DNA of 64,000 nt from Streptomyces sp. NBC_00271 (GCF_036178845.1 NZ_CP108070.1:5456001-5520000), one strand, 5' to 3'; shown: positions 31,023 to 40,667, numbered from the stretch's first letter. Translations and numbers: made by a program. Notes: generated by a model not told the origin, from the sequence alone.

Positions 31023-33248
31023 ATGCTTGGATCAACCCACGGCACCCTCACCACCGACTCCCGCCGGGCCCGCGTCATCGCCTGCGGCGAGCAGCCCTCA
31101 CCCGTCGTGCACGGCCGCCCGGCCGACGTCGACGACCTGGACGTCAGCGGCCGTCCGCTGTACGCCGACGTACCCGATCTGGACCGCTTCTTCCGTCCCG
31201 GGTCCGTGGCCGTCGTCGGCGCCTCGGACGCCGAGGGCCGGCCGAACACCGGCATCACCCGGCAGCTGATCGCCTGGGCCGAGCGGGTCGGCGCCCGGCT
31301 GCACCCCGTGCACCCCACCCGTCAGTTCGTCTTCGGCATCCCCTGCTCCCCTTCCCTCGCCGACCTGCCCGAGCAGGTCGATCTGGCCGTGCTCCTCGTC
31401 GGCGACCCGCTCCCCGTGATCGGGGAACTGGCCGAGGCCAAGGTGAAATTCGCCGTCGCCTTCGCCTCCGGGTTCGCCGAGACCGGGGCCGAGGGCGCCG
31501 CCGCGCAGGCCCACCTCGCCGCCGCCGTCCGCCGCGCCGGCCTCCGGCTCCTCGGGCCCAACACCAACCTCAACGCCTTCGAGAAGTTCCGCGACGATCT
31601 CGACGGTCCCGCGATCGCCCTCATCACCCAGTCCGGACACCAGGGCCGACCGGTGTTCGCTATGCAGGAGCTGGGCGTACGGCTCTCCCACTGGGCGCCC
31701 ACCGGCAACGAGGCCGACCTCGAGACCGCCGACTTCATCTCCTACTTCTCCGAGCAGCCGGAGATCGGCGCGATCGCCTGCTACGTCGAGGGGCTGAAGG
31801 ACGGACGCTCCTTTCTGCTCGCCGCCGACCGCGCCGCCCGCCGCGGAGTGCCCGTCGTCGCCGTCAAGGTCGGCCGCACCGAGACCGGCGCCCGCACCGC
31901 CGCCTCACACACCGGCAAGCTGACCGGCGCCGACACGGTGGTGGACGCGGCGATGCGGCAGTACGGCGTGATCCGTGTCGACGGGCTCGACGAACTCCAG
32001 GACACCGCCGCTCTGCTGGCCCGCGCCCGCGCCCCGCGGGCCGAGGGTGTCGTCGTCTATTCGATCTCGGGCGGCACGGGGGCGCACTTCGCCGACCTGG
32101 CGACGGCGGCGGGGCTGCCCCTGCCGCATCTCTCCGCTCCCAAGCAGGCCGAGCTGCACCAGTGGATACCCGAGTACCTGAGCGTGACCAATCCCGTCGA
32201 CAACGGCGGGCACCCGGTCGGCGACTGGCGCGGGCGGAAGATCATCGACGCGATCCTCGCCGACCCGGAGGTCGGCGTACTGATCTGTCCGATCACCGGG
32301 CCCTTTCCTCCCATGAGCGACAAGCTCGCGCAGGACCTGGTGGACGCGGCGGAACAGACGGACAAGCTGGTGTGCGTGGTGTGGGGCTCGCCGGTCGGCA
32401 CCGAGGCCGCCTACCGCGAGACGCTGCTCGGCTCGTCGAAGGTCGCCACCTTCCGGACCTTCGCCAACTGCATCACGGCCGTGCGCGCCTACCTGGACCA
32501 CCACCGGTTCGTCGCCTCCTACCGCTCCCCCTTCGACGAGGCTCCCCGCACCCCCTCGCCGTCCTTCCGCAAGACGCAGGCGCTGATGCGGCCGGGGCAG
32601 CAGCTGAGCGAGCACGCGGCGAAGCAGCTGCTGCGCGCCTATGGGATCCGGGTGCCGCGCGAACAGTTGGTGACCAGCGCGGCGGCGGCCGTGCGCGCGG
32701 CGAGTCTCGTCGGCTACCCGGTGGTCATGAAGGCGTCCGGCGCCCAGATCGCCCACAAGACCGAACTGGGTCTGGTGAAGATCGGACTGACCTCCGCCAG
32801 CCAGGTCAGGGACGCCTACCGCGAGCTCACCGACATCGCGCGCTACGAGGGGATCTCGCTCGACGGGGTGCTGGTGTGCCAGATGGTCGAGCGGGGTGTG
32901 GAAATGGTCGTGGGCGTCACGCACGACCAGCTCTTCGGGCCCACCGTGACCGTCGGTCTTGGTGGCGTGCTCGTCGAGGTGCTGCGGGACGCGGCCGTCC
33001 GCGTGCCGCCGTTCGGCGAGGACCAGGCGCGGGGCATGCTCGGCGAGCTGCGCGGGCGGGCTCTTCTGGAGGGCGTGCGCGGGGGGCCGCCGGTGGATGT
33101 GGACGCGCTGATCGAGGTCGTCATGCGCGTACAGCGGATGGCGCTGGAACTCGGGGACGACATCGCCGAGCTCGACATCAACCCGCTGATGGTGCTGCCC
33201 AGGGGCCAGGGAGCGGTGGCGCTGGACGCGCTGGTCGTCTGCCGCTGA
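31023..33248 (+). CDS. NDP-forming acyl-CoA synthetase (acetate-CoA ligase family)
   Basis: Fused alpha-beta acyl-CoA ligase of 741 aa. It has a CoA-binding Rossmann domain (VAVVGASDAEGRPNTG near residue 63), succinyl-CoA-ligase-like flavodoxin domains with the phosphorylatable His in AASHTGKLTGAD (near 297) and a C-terminal ATP-grasp domain (VGYPVVMKASGAQIAHKTEL near 570). It converts an acid plus CoA plus ATP to acyl-CoA plus ADP plus phosphate. The very long in-frame ORF upstream is spurious because it crosses operators 9 and 10; the ATG with AGGAG is the start. The crotonase gene follows, so activation and beta-oxidation are coupled. Confidence 0.9.
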   Translation: MLGSTHGTLTTDSRRARVIACGEQPSPVVHGRPADVDDLDVSGRPLYADVPDLDRFFRPGSVAVVGASDAEGRPNTGITRQLIAWAERVGARLHPVHPTRQFVFGIPCSPSLADLPEQVDLAVLLVGDPLPVIGELAEAKVKFAVAFASGFAETGAEGAAAQAHLAAAVRRAGLRLLGPNTNLNAFEKFRDDLDGPAIALITQSGHQGRPVFAMQELGVRLSHWAPTGNEADLETADFISYFSEQPEIGAIACYVEGLKDGRSFLLAADRAARRGVPVVAVKVGRTETGARTAASHTGKLTGADTVVDAAMRQYGVIRVDGLDELQDTAALLARARAPRAEGVVVYSISGGTGAHFADLATAAGLPLPHLSAPKQAELHQWIPEYLSVTNPVDNGGHPVGDWRGRKIIDAILADPEVGVLICPITGPFPPMSDKLAQDLVDAAEQTDKLVCVVWGSPVGTEAAYRETLLGSSKVATFRTFANCITAVRAYLDHHRFVASYRSPFDEAPRTPSPSFRKTQALMRPGQQLSEHAAKQLLRAYGIRVPREQLVTSAAAAVRAASLVGYPVVMKASGAQIAHKTELGLVKIGLTSASQVRDAYRELTDIARYEGISLDGVLVCQMVERGVEMVVGVTHDQLFGPTVTVGLGGVLVEVLRDAAVRVPPFGEDQARGMLGELRGRALLEGVRGGPPVDVDALIEVVMRVQRMALELGDDIAELDINPLMVLPRGQGAVALDALVVCR

Positions 33249-33315
33249 GCCTCCACGCCCCAGCCCCCGCGGCAGCCCCCGCCGCACCACCCCCCGTAAG
33301 AACCGGAGCACCCCC

Positions 33316-34173
33316 ATGACATCCTCCCCCGAGAAATCTGCCGAGATATCTGCCGAATCTGCTGATCCCGTCGACTCATTGGTACTGCACGCCACTGACA
33401 ATCACGTCTCGTGGATCACCCTCAACCGCCCCGAAGCGCTCAACGCCATCACCCCTGACCAGCGCGAACGCCTCATCCAGCACCTCTCCCACGCCTCCTC
33501 CGACCCGGACGTACGGGCCGTCGTGATCACGGCGACCGGCCGTGGTTTCTGCGCGGGCGCGGACCTGCGCGGGGGATCGTCGACGGGGAGGCCGCCGGCC
33601 GGGGAGCGGGTGGCCGGTGACGTGGCCCGCACGATCCGGCTCGGCGCCCAGCGTCTGATCGGTGCGGTCCTCGACTGCGAGAAGCCCGTGATCGCGGCGG
33701 TCAACGGCACCGCGGCCGGCCTCGGCGCCCACCTCGCCCTCGCCTGCGACCTCGTACTCGCCGCCGATTCCGCCAAGTTCATCGAGGTGTTCGTACGCCG
33801 CGGCCTGGTCCCCGACGGCGGCGGCGCGTATCTGCTGCCCCGGCTCATCGGCCCCCAGCGCGCCAAGGAACTGATGTTCTTCGGCGACGCGCTGACGGCG
33901 GCGGACGCGGCGCGGCTGGGGCTCGTCAACAGGGTCGTACCACCGGACGATCTGGAGAAGACCGCCCGCGACTGGGCCGAGCGCCTGGCCACCGGCCCGA
34001 CCCGCGCCCTCGCCCTCACCAAACAGCTGGTCAACGCCTCCCTCGACACCGACCGCACCACCGCCTTCGCCGCCGAAGCCGCCGCGCAGGAGATCAACAT
34101 GACCACGACGGACGCGACGGAGGGCGTAGCCGCCTTCACGGAACGCCGAACCCCCCACTACCGAGGCCGCTGA
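33316..34173 (+). CDS. Enoyl-CoA hydratase/isomerase (crotonase)
   Basis: A 285-aa crotonase with an Asp/Glu/Ser-rich N-terminal extension, then SWITLNRPEALNAI, GRGFCAGADLRGG and NGTAAGLGAHLALACDL. The first catalytic Glu position reads VFVRRGLVPDGGG (no Glu); the second keeps Glu (RAKELMFFG), the pattern of enoyl-CoA isomerases. It follows the NDP-forming ligase by 67 bp and probably belongs to the same operon. Confidence 0.9.
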   Translation: MTSSPEKSAEISAESADPVDSLVLHATDNHVSWITLNRPEALNAITPDQRERLIQHLSHASSDPDVRAVVITATGRGFCAGADLRGGSSTGRPPAGERVAGDVARTIRLGAQRLIGAVLDCEKPVIAAVNGTAAGLGAHLALACDLVLAADSAKFIEVFVRRGLVPDGGGAYLLPRLIGPQRAKELMFFGDALTAADAARLGLVNRVVPPDDLEKTARDWAERLATGPTRALALTKQLVNASLDTDRTTAFAAEAAAQEINMTTTDATEGVAAFTERRTPHYRGR

Positions 34174-34194
34174 GTCAGTCCCATCCCTTCCTAT

Positions 34195-34209
34195 CTGACA
34201 CTCCGTCAG
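34195..34209. promoter_or_regulatory. Shared palindromic operator, copy 11
   Basis: CTGACACTCCGTCAG, ending 5 bp before the ATG of the flavin reductase gene at 34215. Confidence 0.78.
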
Positions 34210-34214
34210 CTTCA

Positions 34215-34844
34215 ATGGGTGGTGTGATGGGACACGCAGGAATGGCGGCCGCCGCCGTCCGTTATCTCAGGTCGGCCGGGGCTTCCACCGTCGCGGGGCG
34301 TGTTGAGGCGCTGCCGCGGCCTGAGCTGCGCGCGGTGGGGGACGATGAGCGGGCACCGGTCGATCAGGCGGCGTTTCGGCGGGTGTTGGGGAACTTCGCG
34401 ACGGGTGTCACCGTCATCACCGCGCCGGGCGTCGAGGACGAGACGGGTGGCGGGGGACCGGCCGGGTTCGCCTGTCAGTCGTTCGCGTCGCTCTCGCTCG
34501 ATCCGCCCCTGGTCTGCTTCATGGTGGGGCGTACGTCGGCGACCTGGCCGCGGATCGCCCGCGCGGGCGTGTTCTGCGTGAACGTGCTGGGGGCGCACCA
34601 GGGCGCGTTGTGCCGCGGGTTCGCGGTGAGCGGGGCGGACAAGTTCGCCGGGGTCGTGTATGACGCGGCGCCCATTTCCGGTTCGCCGCGTCTCGCGGGG
34701 GCCGCGGCCTGGGTCGACTGCACGATCCACGCGGTGCACACCGGCGGGGACCACCTGATCGTGGTGGGACGGGTGGACGCGCTCGGCGCGAGCGACGGTG
34801 ACGCCGTCGCGCCGCTGCTGTTCCACAAGGGCCGGTTCCTCTAG
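34215..34844 (+). CDS. Flavin reductase family protein
   Basis: A 209-aa flavin reductase-like protein (HpaC/HsaB type): FRRVLGNFATGVTVITA, ACQSFASLSLDPPLVCFMVG and an FCVNVLGAHQ segment. It supplies reduced flavin to a two-component monooxygenase; the LLM-class enzymes in the same regulon are candidate partners. Two ATG codons compete (34215 and 34227). The first has no ribosome site and directly follows operator 11, so a leaderless transcript is plausible. Confidence 0.87.
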   Translation: MGGVMGHAGMAAAAVRYLRSAGASTVAGRVEALPRPELRAVGDDERAPVDQAAFRRVLGNFATGVTVITAPGVEDETGGGGPAGFACQSFASLSLDPPLVCFMVGRTSATWPRIARAGVFCVNVLGAHQGALCRGFAVSGADKFAGVVYDAAPISGSPRLAGAAAWVDCTIHAVHTGGDHLIVVGRVDALGASDGDAVAPLLFHKGRFL

Positions 34845-34888
34845 TTCGGAGTTCGGTGGCAGGCCGCCCGGTCGGAGTGCTGGAGTCG

Positions 34889-36304
34889 TCAGGCGATCGC
34901 CGGTACCGCGGGGGTGCCCGTCGCGGGGCGTCGTCGGATCACCAGTGCCATCAGGGCCGCCGCCGCGCACAGCGCGCCCGAGGCGTACCAGACCACGTCG
35001 TACGAGCCGAACGCGTCCCGCGCCACGCCGCCGAGGAAGGCGACGAGGGCGGCGCCGACCTGGTGGGAGGCGAGGACCCAGCCGAAGACGATGGCGCTGT
35101 CCTCGCCGTACTGCTCGCGGCACAGGGCCAGGGTGGGCGGGACGGTGGCGACCCAGTCGAGGCCGTAGAAGACGATGAAGAAGATCATCGGGGGATGGAC
35201 GGAGGGGGCGAGGAGCATGGGGAGGAAGAGGAGAGAGATGCCGCGCAGCGCGTAGTAGACGGCGAGCAGCCGGCGCGGTTCGAAGCGGTCGGTGAACCAG
35301 CCGGAGGCGACCGTTCCGACCACGTCGAAGACCCCGATGACCGCGAGCAGCGAGGCCGCCGCCGTGATGGGCATCCCGTGGTCGTGGGCCGCGGGCACGA
35401 AGTGCGTCTGGACCAGGCCGTTCGTCGAGGCACCGCAGATCGCGAAGGTGCCGGCCAGCAGCCAGAACGGGCCGGTGCGGACGGCGGAGAGCAGGACCGT
35501 CACCGCGCGCCGGGCGGCGCCCCGCACGGGCGCGGGCTTCGGTACGAACTCCGCCGACCCGTACGGCTTCACGCCCACGTCCGCCGGGTGGTCCCGCAGC
35601 AGCAGCCATACGAAGGGGACGACCGCGAGCGCCGCGAGGGCCACCGTCACCGCGGCCGGGCGCCAGTCGTGCTTCGTGACGATCCAGGACAGGAGCGGCA
35701 GGAAGATCAGCTGGCCGGACGCCGAGGCCGCCGTCAGGATGCCCGTGACCAGGCCCTTGCGCGCCGTGAACCAGCGGTTGGTGACCGTCGCCGCGAAGGC
35801 CAGCGCCATGGAACCGGACCCCAGACCGACCAAGAGGCCCCAGCAGAGCAGCAGCTGCCAGGCCGCCGTCATCCACACGGTCAGACCGGAACCGAGCGCG
35901 ATCACCATCAGGGCGACCGCCACCACCCGCCGGATGCCGAAGCGGTCCATCAGTGCCGCCGCGAACGGCGCCGTCAGCCCGTACAGCGCGAGGTTGATGG
36001 ACACCGCCGCGCCGATCGTGCCGCGCGACCAGTGGAATTCCTGGTGCAGTGGGTCGATCAGCAGACCCGGCAGCGAACGGAAGGCCGCCGCACCGATGAT
36101 CGTCACGAAGGTGACGGCGGCGACGAACCAGGCGCGGTGGATGCGGACGCGGGTGGTGGACGCGCGGGTCGGCACGGTGGAGTCGGTCGGCTCGGTGGAG
36201 TCGGTCGGCTCGATCGAGTCGGTGGAGTCGGTCGGCTCGGTGGGGCGGGGGTCCTCCGCGGCTGCGGCGCCCCCCGGGGAGGCGGCATCGGTTGTCTGGG
36301 TCAC
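34889..36304 (-). CDS. MFS transporter
   Basis: Major facilitator of 471 aa with about 12 hydrophobic helices and a duplicated six-helix plan, resembling oxalate/formate antiporter or monocarboxylate MFS proteins (RSLPGLLIDPLHQEFHWSRG). The cytoplasmic N-terminus carries a Pro-Thr-Asp-Ser-Thr repeat (residues about 22-45). The GTG start at 36304 is preferred over a longer frame. It is divergent from the GlxA-type regulator, which probably controls it. It may take up the substrate of the catabolic genes, but no copy of the shared operator is present. Confidence 0.87.
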   Translation of the reverse strand: MTQTTDAASPGGAAAAEDPRPTEPTDSTDSIEPTDSTEPTDSTVPTRASTTRVRIHRAWFVAAVTFVTIIGAAAFRSLPGLLIDPLHQEFHWSRGTIGAAVSINLALYGLTAPFAAALMDRFGIRRVVAVALMVIALGSGLTVWMTAAWQLLLCWGLLVGLGSGSMALAFAATVTNRWFTARKGLVTGILTAASASGQLIFLPLLSWIVTKHDWRPAAVTVALAALAVVPFVWLLLRDHPADVGVKPYGSAEFVPKPAPVRGAARRAVTVLLSAVRTGPFWLLAGTFAICGASTNGLVQTHFVPAAHDHGMPITAAASLLAVIGVFDVVGTVASGWFTDRFEPRRLLAVYYALRGISLLFLPMLLAPSVHPPMIFFIVFYGLDWVATVPPTLALCREQYGEDSAIVFGWVLASHQVGAALVAFLGGVARDAFGSYDVVWYASGALCAAAALMALVIRRRPATGTPAVPAIA

Positions 36305-36375
36305 GACATAGAGCTTCGGGCCTGCCACTCTCGCCAACGAGTGGCCCGAAGGACAGCATTCGCTAGGATCGAGCC

Positions 36376-37401
36376 ATGGCCTCTCACGGTACGCCTCGCC
36401 ACCGCGTCGTGGTCCTCGCCCTCGACGGGCTGCTGCCCTTCGAGCTCGGCATCCCGCAGCGCATCTTCGGCAAGGCACGCGACGCCGACGGGCGGCCGCT
36501 GTACGAGATCGTCACCTGCTCGGTCCGGCCGCCGGGCCCCGTCGAGACGGACGCCGACTTCGCCGTCCTCGTCGCGAACGGCCCCGAGGCCCTCGCCACC
36601 GCCGACACCGTCGTCATCCCCGCCTCCTACGAACTCGGCCCCGTCCACGAGGAAGGCATCCTCACCCCCGAACTGACCGCCGCCCTCACCCACATCCGTC
36701 CCGGCACCCGTCTCGTCTCCATCTGCACCGGCAGCTACGTCCTCGCCGCCGCGGGCTACCTCGACGACCGCCCGGCCACCACCCACTGGATGCACGCCGA
36801 GCACTTCCAGCGGCTCTTCCCGAAGATCAAGGTCGACGCCGAAGTGCTCTTCGTCGACGACGGCGACGTCCTCACCTCCGCCGGCGTCGCCGCGGGAATC
36901 GACCTGTGCCTCCACCTCGTACGCCGTGACCACGGCACCGCCGTCGCCAACGACGTGGCCCGCCGCACCGTCGTACCCCCGCACCGCGACGGCGGGCAGG
37001 CGCAGTACATCCAGCGGCCGGTGCCGGAGCCGCAGGCGGCGACCACGACCGCCGCCCGCGCCTGGGCGCTGGCCCGCCTCCACGAGCCGATCCAGCTGCG
37101 CGACATGGCCGAACAGGAAGCCATGTCCGTACGCACGTTCACGCGCCGCTTCCGCGAGGAGGTCGGGGTCAGCCCCGGGCATTGGCTGACCCAGCAGCGC
37201 ATCGAACGGGCCCGGCACCTGCTGGAGACCAGCGACCTGTCCATCGACCAGGTCGCGCGGGACGCCGGCTTCGGCACGGCCCAGTCGATGCGGCAGCACC
37301 TACAGGCGGTGCTCGGGGTCACCCCCACCGCGTATCGGCGCACTTTCCAGACCTCCGGGGCCTCCAGAGTCGAGGACCTCGGTGCGCGCCAGCGCTCTTA
37401 A
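36376..37401 (+). CDS. GlxA-type transcriptional regulator (DJ-1/PfpI plus AraC HTH)
   Basis: A 341-aa protein. The N-terminal class-I glutamine-amidotransferase-like (DJ-1/PfpI) domain covers about 10-190, with the nucleophile elbow SICTGSYVLA. The C-terminal AraC double HTH covers about 225-325 (MAEQEAMSVRTFTRRFREE, then SIDQVARDAGFGTAQSM). It is divergent from the MFS gene. The intergenic DNA has an imperfect inverted repeat (CTTCGGGCC near 36313, mirrored by GGCCCGAAG near 36350) that may be its operator. Confidence 0.9.
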   Translation: MASHGTPRHRVVVLALDGLLPFELGIPQRIFGKARDADGRPLYEIVTCSVRPPGPVETDADFAVLVANGPEALATADTVVIPASYELGPVHEEGILTPELTAALTHIRPGTRLVSICTGSYVLAAAGYLDDRPATTHWMHAEHFQRLFPKIKVDAEVLFVDDGDVLTSAGVAAGIDLCLHLVRRDHGTAVANDVARRTVVPPHRDGGQAQYIQRPVPEPQAATTTAARAWALARLHEPIQLRDMAEQEAMSVRTFTRRFREEVGVSPGHWLTQQRIERARHLLETSDLSIDQVARDAGFGTAQSMRQHLQAVLGVTPTAYRRTFQTSGASRVEDLGARQRS

Positions 37402-37471
37402 GGGGCGCGGGGCTGTGTACATCAGCGGCTCCGCCGCGGGGCGCGACCAGCCCCCACCCACCCGCGGACGA
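37402..37471. repeat. REP-like element, copy B
   Basis: Begins AGGGGCGCGGGG and ends with CCAGCCCCCACCCACCCGC before GGACGAAT, the same family as copy A but missing the left arm. It lies between the convergent GlxA-type and alcohol dehydrogenase genes, right after the first stop codon. Confidence 0.65.
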
Positions 37472-37484
37472 ATGAACCGACCCC

Positions 37485-38534
37485 CTAGAACGTCAGCACC
37501 GCCCGCGCCACCCTCCCCCCCTCCGCATCCTGCGCCGCCTTGTCGAAGTCCTCCACCGGGTAGGTCTGGGTGACCAGTTCGTCCAGGAGGAGGCGGCCTT
37601 CTCGATAGAGGTCGGCGTACAGGGCGATGTCACGCTGGGGACGGGAGGAGCCGTATCGGCAACCCAGGATGGACTTGTCGAGGTACATGGAGGAGACGAG
37701 GAAGGACGCCTCGGCCGTGGCCGGGGGTACGCCGAGCAGGACCGCCTGGCCGTGGCGGTCCAGCAGGTCGATGGCCTGGCGGATGAGTTCGACACGGCCG
37801 ACGCACTCGAAGGCGTGGTCCGCCCCCGTGGGAAGGATGTCCTTCACGGCCTCCGTCGACGTCAGGAAGTGCGTCGCGCCGAAGCGCCGGGCCACGGCCT
37901 CCTTCGCCGGGTTGGCGTCGACCGCGACGATCTTCAGGGCGCCCGCGATCCGCGCGCCCTGGAGAACGTTGAGCCCGATTCCGCCGGTGCCGATGACGAG
38001 GACGGTGTCCCCCCGGTCCACCCTCGCGCGGTTCAGGACCGCGCCCACTCCCGTCAGGACGCCGCATCCGATCAACGCGGCGGACGGGAGGGGGATGTCC
38101 TTGGGGATGCGGACGACCTGGACGGCCTTCACCACCGTCCGTTCCGCGAACGCGGAGTTGGACGCGAACTGGTACAGCGGCCGCCCGCCCCGCGCGAACG
38201 GCTGCCGCGGCATCCCGATCGCCTTGCGGCACATCGTCGGCCGCCCCCGGTCGCACTCCGCGCACGCCCCGCAGTTGGCGAGCGTGGAGAGCGCGACATG
38301 GTCGCCGGGGCGGACATGGTCGACGCCCGCGCCCACCGCCTCGACGACCCCCGCGCCCTCGTGTCCCAGGACCACGGGGACGGGAAAGGGGATCGTCCCG
38401 TCCACGACCGACAGGTCGCTGTGGCACAGCCCGGCCGCGGAGATCGCGACCTGCACCTCGCCGGGCCCCGCATCCCGTATCTCCAGGTCGTCCACGACCT
38501 GGGTCCGCTTGCCGTCGAAGATCACGCCTCGCAT
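37485..38534 (-). CDS. Zinc-dependent alcohol dehydrogenase
   Basis: Medium-chain dehydrogenase of 349 aa. It has GLCHSDLSV (catalytic Zn Cys/His), GHEGAGVVEAVG, four structural-zinc Cys in CGACAECDRGRPTMC and the NAD motif VIGTGGIGLNVLQGA. It oxidises an alcohol to an aldehyde or ketone. The ATG at 38534 follows a GGGAGG site, 10 bp after the acyl-CoA dehydrogenase stop, so it is the third gene of the operon SDR (40645), ACAD (39690), ADH. Confidence 0.9.
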   Translation of the reverse strand: MRGVIFDGKRTQVVDDLEIRDAGPGEVQVAISAAGLCHSDLSVVDGTIPFPVPVVLGHEGAGVVEAVGAGVDHVRPGDHVALSTLANCGACAECDRGRPTMCRKAIGMPRQPFARGGRPLYQFASNSAFAERTVVKAVQVVRIPKDIPLPSAALIGCGVLTGVGAVLNRARVDRGDTVLVIGTGGIGLNVLQGARIAGALKIVAVDANPAKEAVARRFGATHFLTSTEAVKDILPTGADHAFECVGRVELIRQAIDLLDRHGQAVLLGVPPATAEASFLVSSMYLDKSILGCRYGSSRPQRDIALYADLYREGRLLLDELVTQTYPVEDFDKAAQDAEGGRVARAVLTF

Positions 38535-38544
38535 CGCGCCTCCC

Positions 38545-39690
38545 TCAGCCCTTGGGTTCCCTCGGCAGACCGAGCACGCGCTCGGCGATGATCGTGCGCT
38601 GGATCTCGTCCGAGCCGCCGTAGATGGTGTCGGCCCGGCTGAACAGGAACAGGTGTTGAAAGGAGTCGAGTTCGTACGGGGCCACGGCCGACCAGTCGGC
38701 GGGGCCGGTCGCGGCTTCCGCACCCCGTACCCGTACCGCCAGTTCACCGAGCCGCTGGTGCCAGCGGCCCCACAGCAGCTTGGCGACGCTGGGCGCGCCC
38801 GCGTCGCCCGAACCGCCCAGTGTCCGCAGGGCGTTCCAGCGCATCGTGCGCAGCTCCGCCCACTGGCGTACGAGGTGGTCGCGGACGACCGGGTCGGCCG
38901 CAGCGCCCGTGGCGACGGCCGTCTCGATCACCCGGCCCAGCTCCTGCGCGAACCCGATCTGCTGGGCCAGGGTCGAGACCCCTCGTTCGAAACCGAGGAG
39001 GCTCATGGCGACCTGCCAGCCGTTGCCCGCACCGCCAACCACGTGCTCGGCGCGGGCCACCGCCCCGTCGAAGAAGACCTCGTTGAACTCGCTCGTGCCG
39101 GTGAGCTGGCGGATCGGGCGGACCTCGACGCGACCGGGCTGGTCCATCGGGACGAGAAGGAAGGACAGGCCGTGGTGGCGGGTCGACCCCGGCTGCGTAC
39201 GGGCGAGGACGAAGCACCAGTCCGCCTCGTGGGCGAGCGAGGTCCAGATCTTCTGGCCGCTGACGCGGTAGGTGTCACCGTCCCGTACCGCCGCCGTACG
39301 GATCCCCGCCAGGTCCGAGCCCGCGCCGGGCTCGCTGTATCCCTGACACCAGAGTTCCTCGCCGCGGGCGACCAGGGGCAGGAAGCGGGCCTTCTGCTCC
39401 GGGGTCCCGTGGGCGATGAGGGTGGGGGCGAGGAGCTTCTCGCCGATGTGGCCCGAGCGGGCCGGGGCATTGGAACGGGCGTACTCCTCGGCCCAGACGA
39501 CCTGTTGGGTCAGGCTCGCCCGCCGGTTGCCGTAGCCGTCCTCCGCCCAGCCGAGGCCGATCCAGCCGCCCCGACCCAGTTCCCGTTCCCAGTCCTGGCG
39601 GACGACCGGCTCACCGACCGGGTGCGCGGTCAGCCAGTCCCGTGCCGTGCGCCGGAAGGCCTCGTCCTCGGCGTCGAATCCGAACTCCAT
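38545..39690 (-). CDS. Acyl-CoA dehydrogenase (GGSDEIQ-type subunit)
   Basis: A 381-aa ACAD. It has WCQGYSEPGAGSDLAGIRT (FAD-binding loop), FERGVSTLAQQ and the C-terminal IYGGSDEIQRTIIAERVLGLP. It is of the FadE26/FadE28 subunit type; the complementary type (HGGIGFTWE) is at 19926 and 43089, so a heteromer formed across operons is possible. The ribosome site is AGGGGG. It is the middle gene of the operon that starts at the SDR. Confidence 0.9.
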   Translation of the reverse strand: MEFGFDAEDEAFRRTARDWLTAHPVGEPVVRQDWERELGRGGWIGLGWAEDGYGNRRASLTQQVVWAEEYARSNAPARSGHIGEKLLAPTLIAHGTPEQKARFLPLVARGEELWCQGYSEPGAGSDLAGIRTAAVRDGDTYRVSGQKIWTSLAHEADWCFVLARTQPGSTRHHGLSFLLVPMDQPGRVEVRPIRQLTGTSEFNEVFFDGAVARAEHVVGGAGNGWQVAMSLLGFERGVSTLAQQIGFAQELGRVIETAVATGAAADPVVRDHLVRQWAELRTMRWNALRTLGGSGDAGAPSVAKLLWGRWHQRLGELAVRVRGAEAATGPADWSAVAPYELDSFQHLFLFSRADTIYGGSDEIQRTIIAERVLGLPREPKG

Positions 39691-39730
39691 GTGTCCCCCT
39701 CGCCCACGGCCCCAACAGAACAACGGCACT

Positions 39731-40645
39731 TCACGCGTTCGGCCGCGCCTTGCGCGCCGCCGCCCGCGCCATCGCCTCCACCTGTTCCAGCAGGGGCATG
39801 GGGTCCACGCCCACGGTCCCCGGCAGGAAGTCCGCGATCCGCTCGGGAGTCCAGGGGCCGCCCTCCGCGTACCCGGCGCGCAGCTCCCGCGGCTGTGCCC
39901 ACACCGCGATCTTCGGGCCGGCGATCGTGTAGACCTGCCCGGTGATGCGTTCCTCGCGGGCACGGTCGGAGAGGAGGTAGACCACCAGCGCGGCCACGTC
40001 CTCCGGTTCGCCGATCTCCTTCAGCTCCATGGGGACATTGGCCGACATGCGGGTACGGGCGACCGGTGCCACCGCGTTCGCCGTCACCCCGTACTTGTGC
40101 AGGCCCAGTGCCGCGCTGCGCACCAGCGAGATGATCCCGCCCTTCGCCGCGCTGTAGTTGGCCTGCGCGACCGAGCCCTGGTGGTTGCCGCTGGTGAAGC
40201 CGATCAGCGTGCCCGCGCCCTGTTTGCGCATGACCGCCGAGGCCGCACGGAAGACCGTGAACGTGCCCTTCAGATGGGTGGCGACGACGGGGTCCCACTC
40301 CTCCTCGGACATGTTGAAGAGCATCCGTTCACGCAGGATGCCGGCCACGCACACCACTCCGTCGATACGTCCGTACGAGGTCAGCGCCGCGTCGACGACC
40401 CGCCCGCCGCCGGCCATCGTGGAGATGTCGTCGGCCACCGCGACCGCTTCCCCGCCCGCCGCCTCGATCTCCTTGACCACGGCGTCGGCGATCGAACTCG
40501 TCGGCTCGGCGCCCTCGATGGACACCCCGTAGTCGTTGACGACGACCCGTGCGCCCTCGGCGGCCGCGGCGAGCGCGACGGCGCGGCCGATCCCGCGGCC
40601 CGCCCCCGTCACGGCGACGACCTTTCCTGCCAAGAAGTTCCCCAT
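39731..40645 (-). CDS. SDR dehydrogenase of the (3R)-hydroxyacyl-CoA / MFE-2 type
   Basis: An SDR of 304 aa with VTGAGRGIGRA, VVVNDYG (the NDYG/NDLG signature of 17-beta-HSD4-like 3-hydroxyacyl-CoA dehydrogenases), catalytic Ser in IGFTSG and YSAAK. Steroid beta-oxidation enzymes of this family (Hsd4-like) dehydrogenate side-chain 3-hydroxyacyl-CoA, so it fits the third step of beta-oxidation here. It is first in its operon; operators 12 and 13 lie just upstream. Confidence 0.87.
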   Translation of the reverse strand: MGNFLAGKVVAVTGAGRGIGRAVALAAAAEGARVVVNDYGVSIEGAEPTSSIADAVVKEIEAAGGEAVAVADDISTMAGGGRVVDAALTSYGRIDGVVCVAGILRERMLFNMSEEEWDPVVATHLKGTFTVFRAASAVMRKQGAGTLIGFTSGNHQGSVAQANYSAAKGGIISLVRSAALGLHKYGVTANAVAPVARTRMSANVPMELKEIGEPEDVAALVVYLLSDRAREERITGQVYTIAGPKIAVWAQPRELRAGYAEGGPWTPERIADFLPGTVGVDPMPLLEQVEAMARAAARKARPNA

Positions 40646-40667
40646 GTCCGGCCCCTTCCCGCAGTTT

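Noticed and set aside
29052..33248. A 1398-codon plus-strand ORF ending in the acyl-CoA ligase
   Set aside because: Only the part from 31023 codes for the NDP-forming ligase. The rest is the shadow of genes on the other strand and crosses two operator copies and a promoter region.
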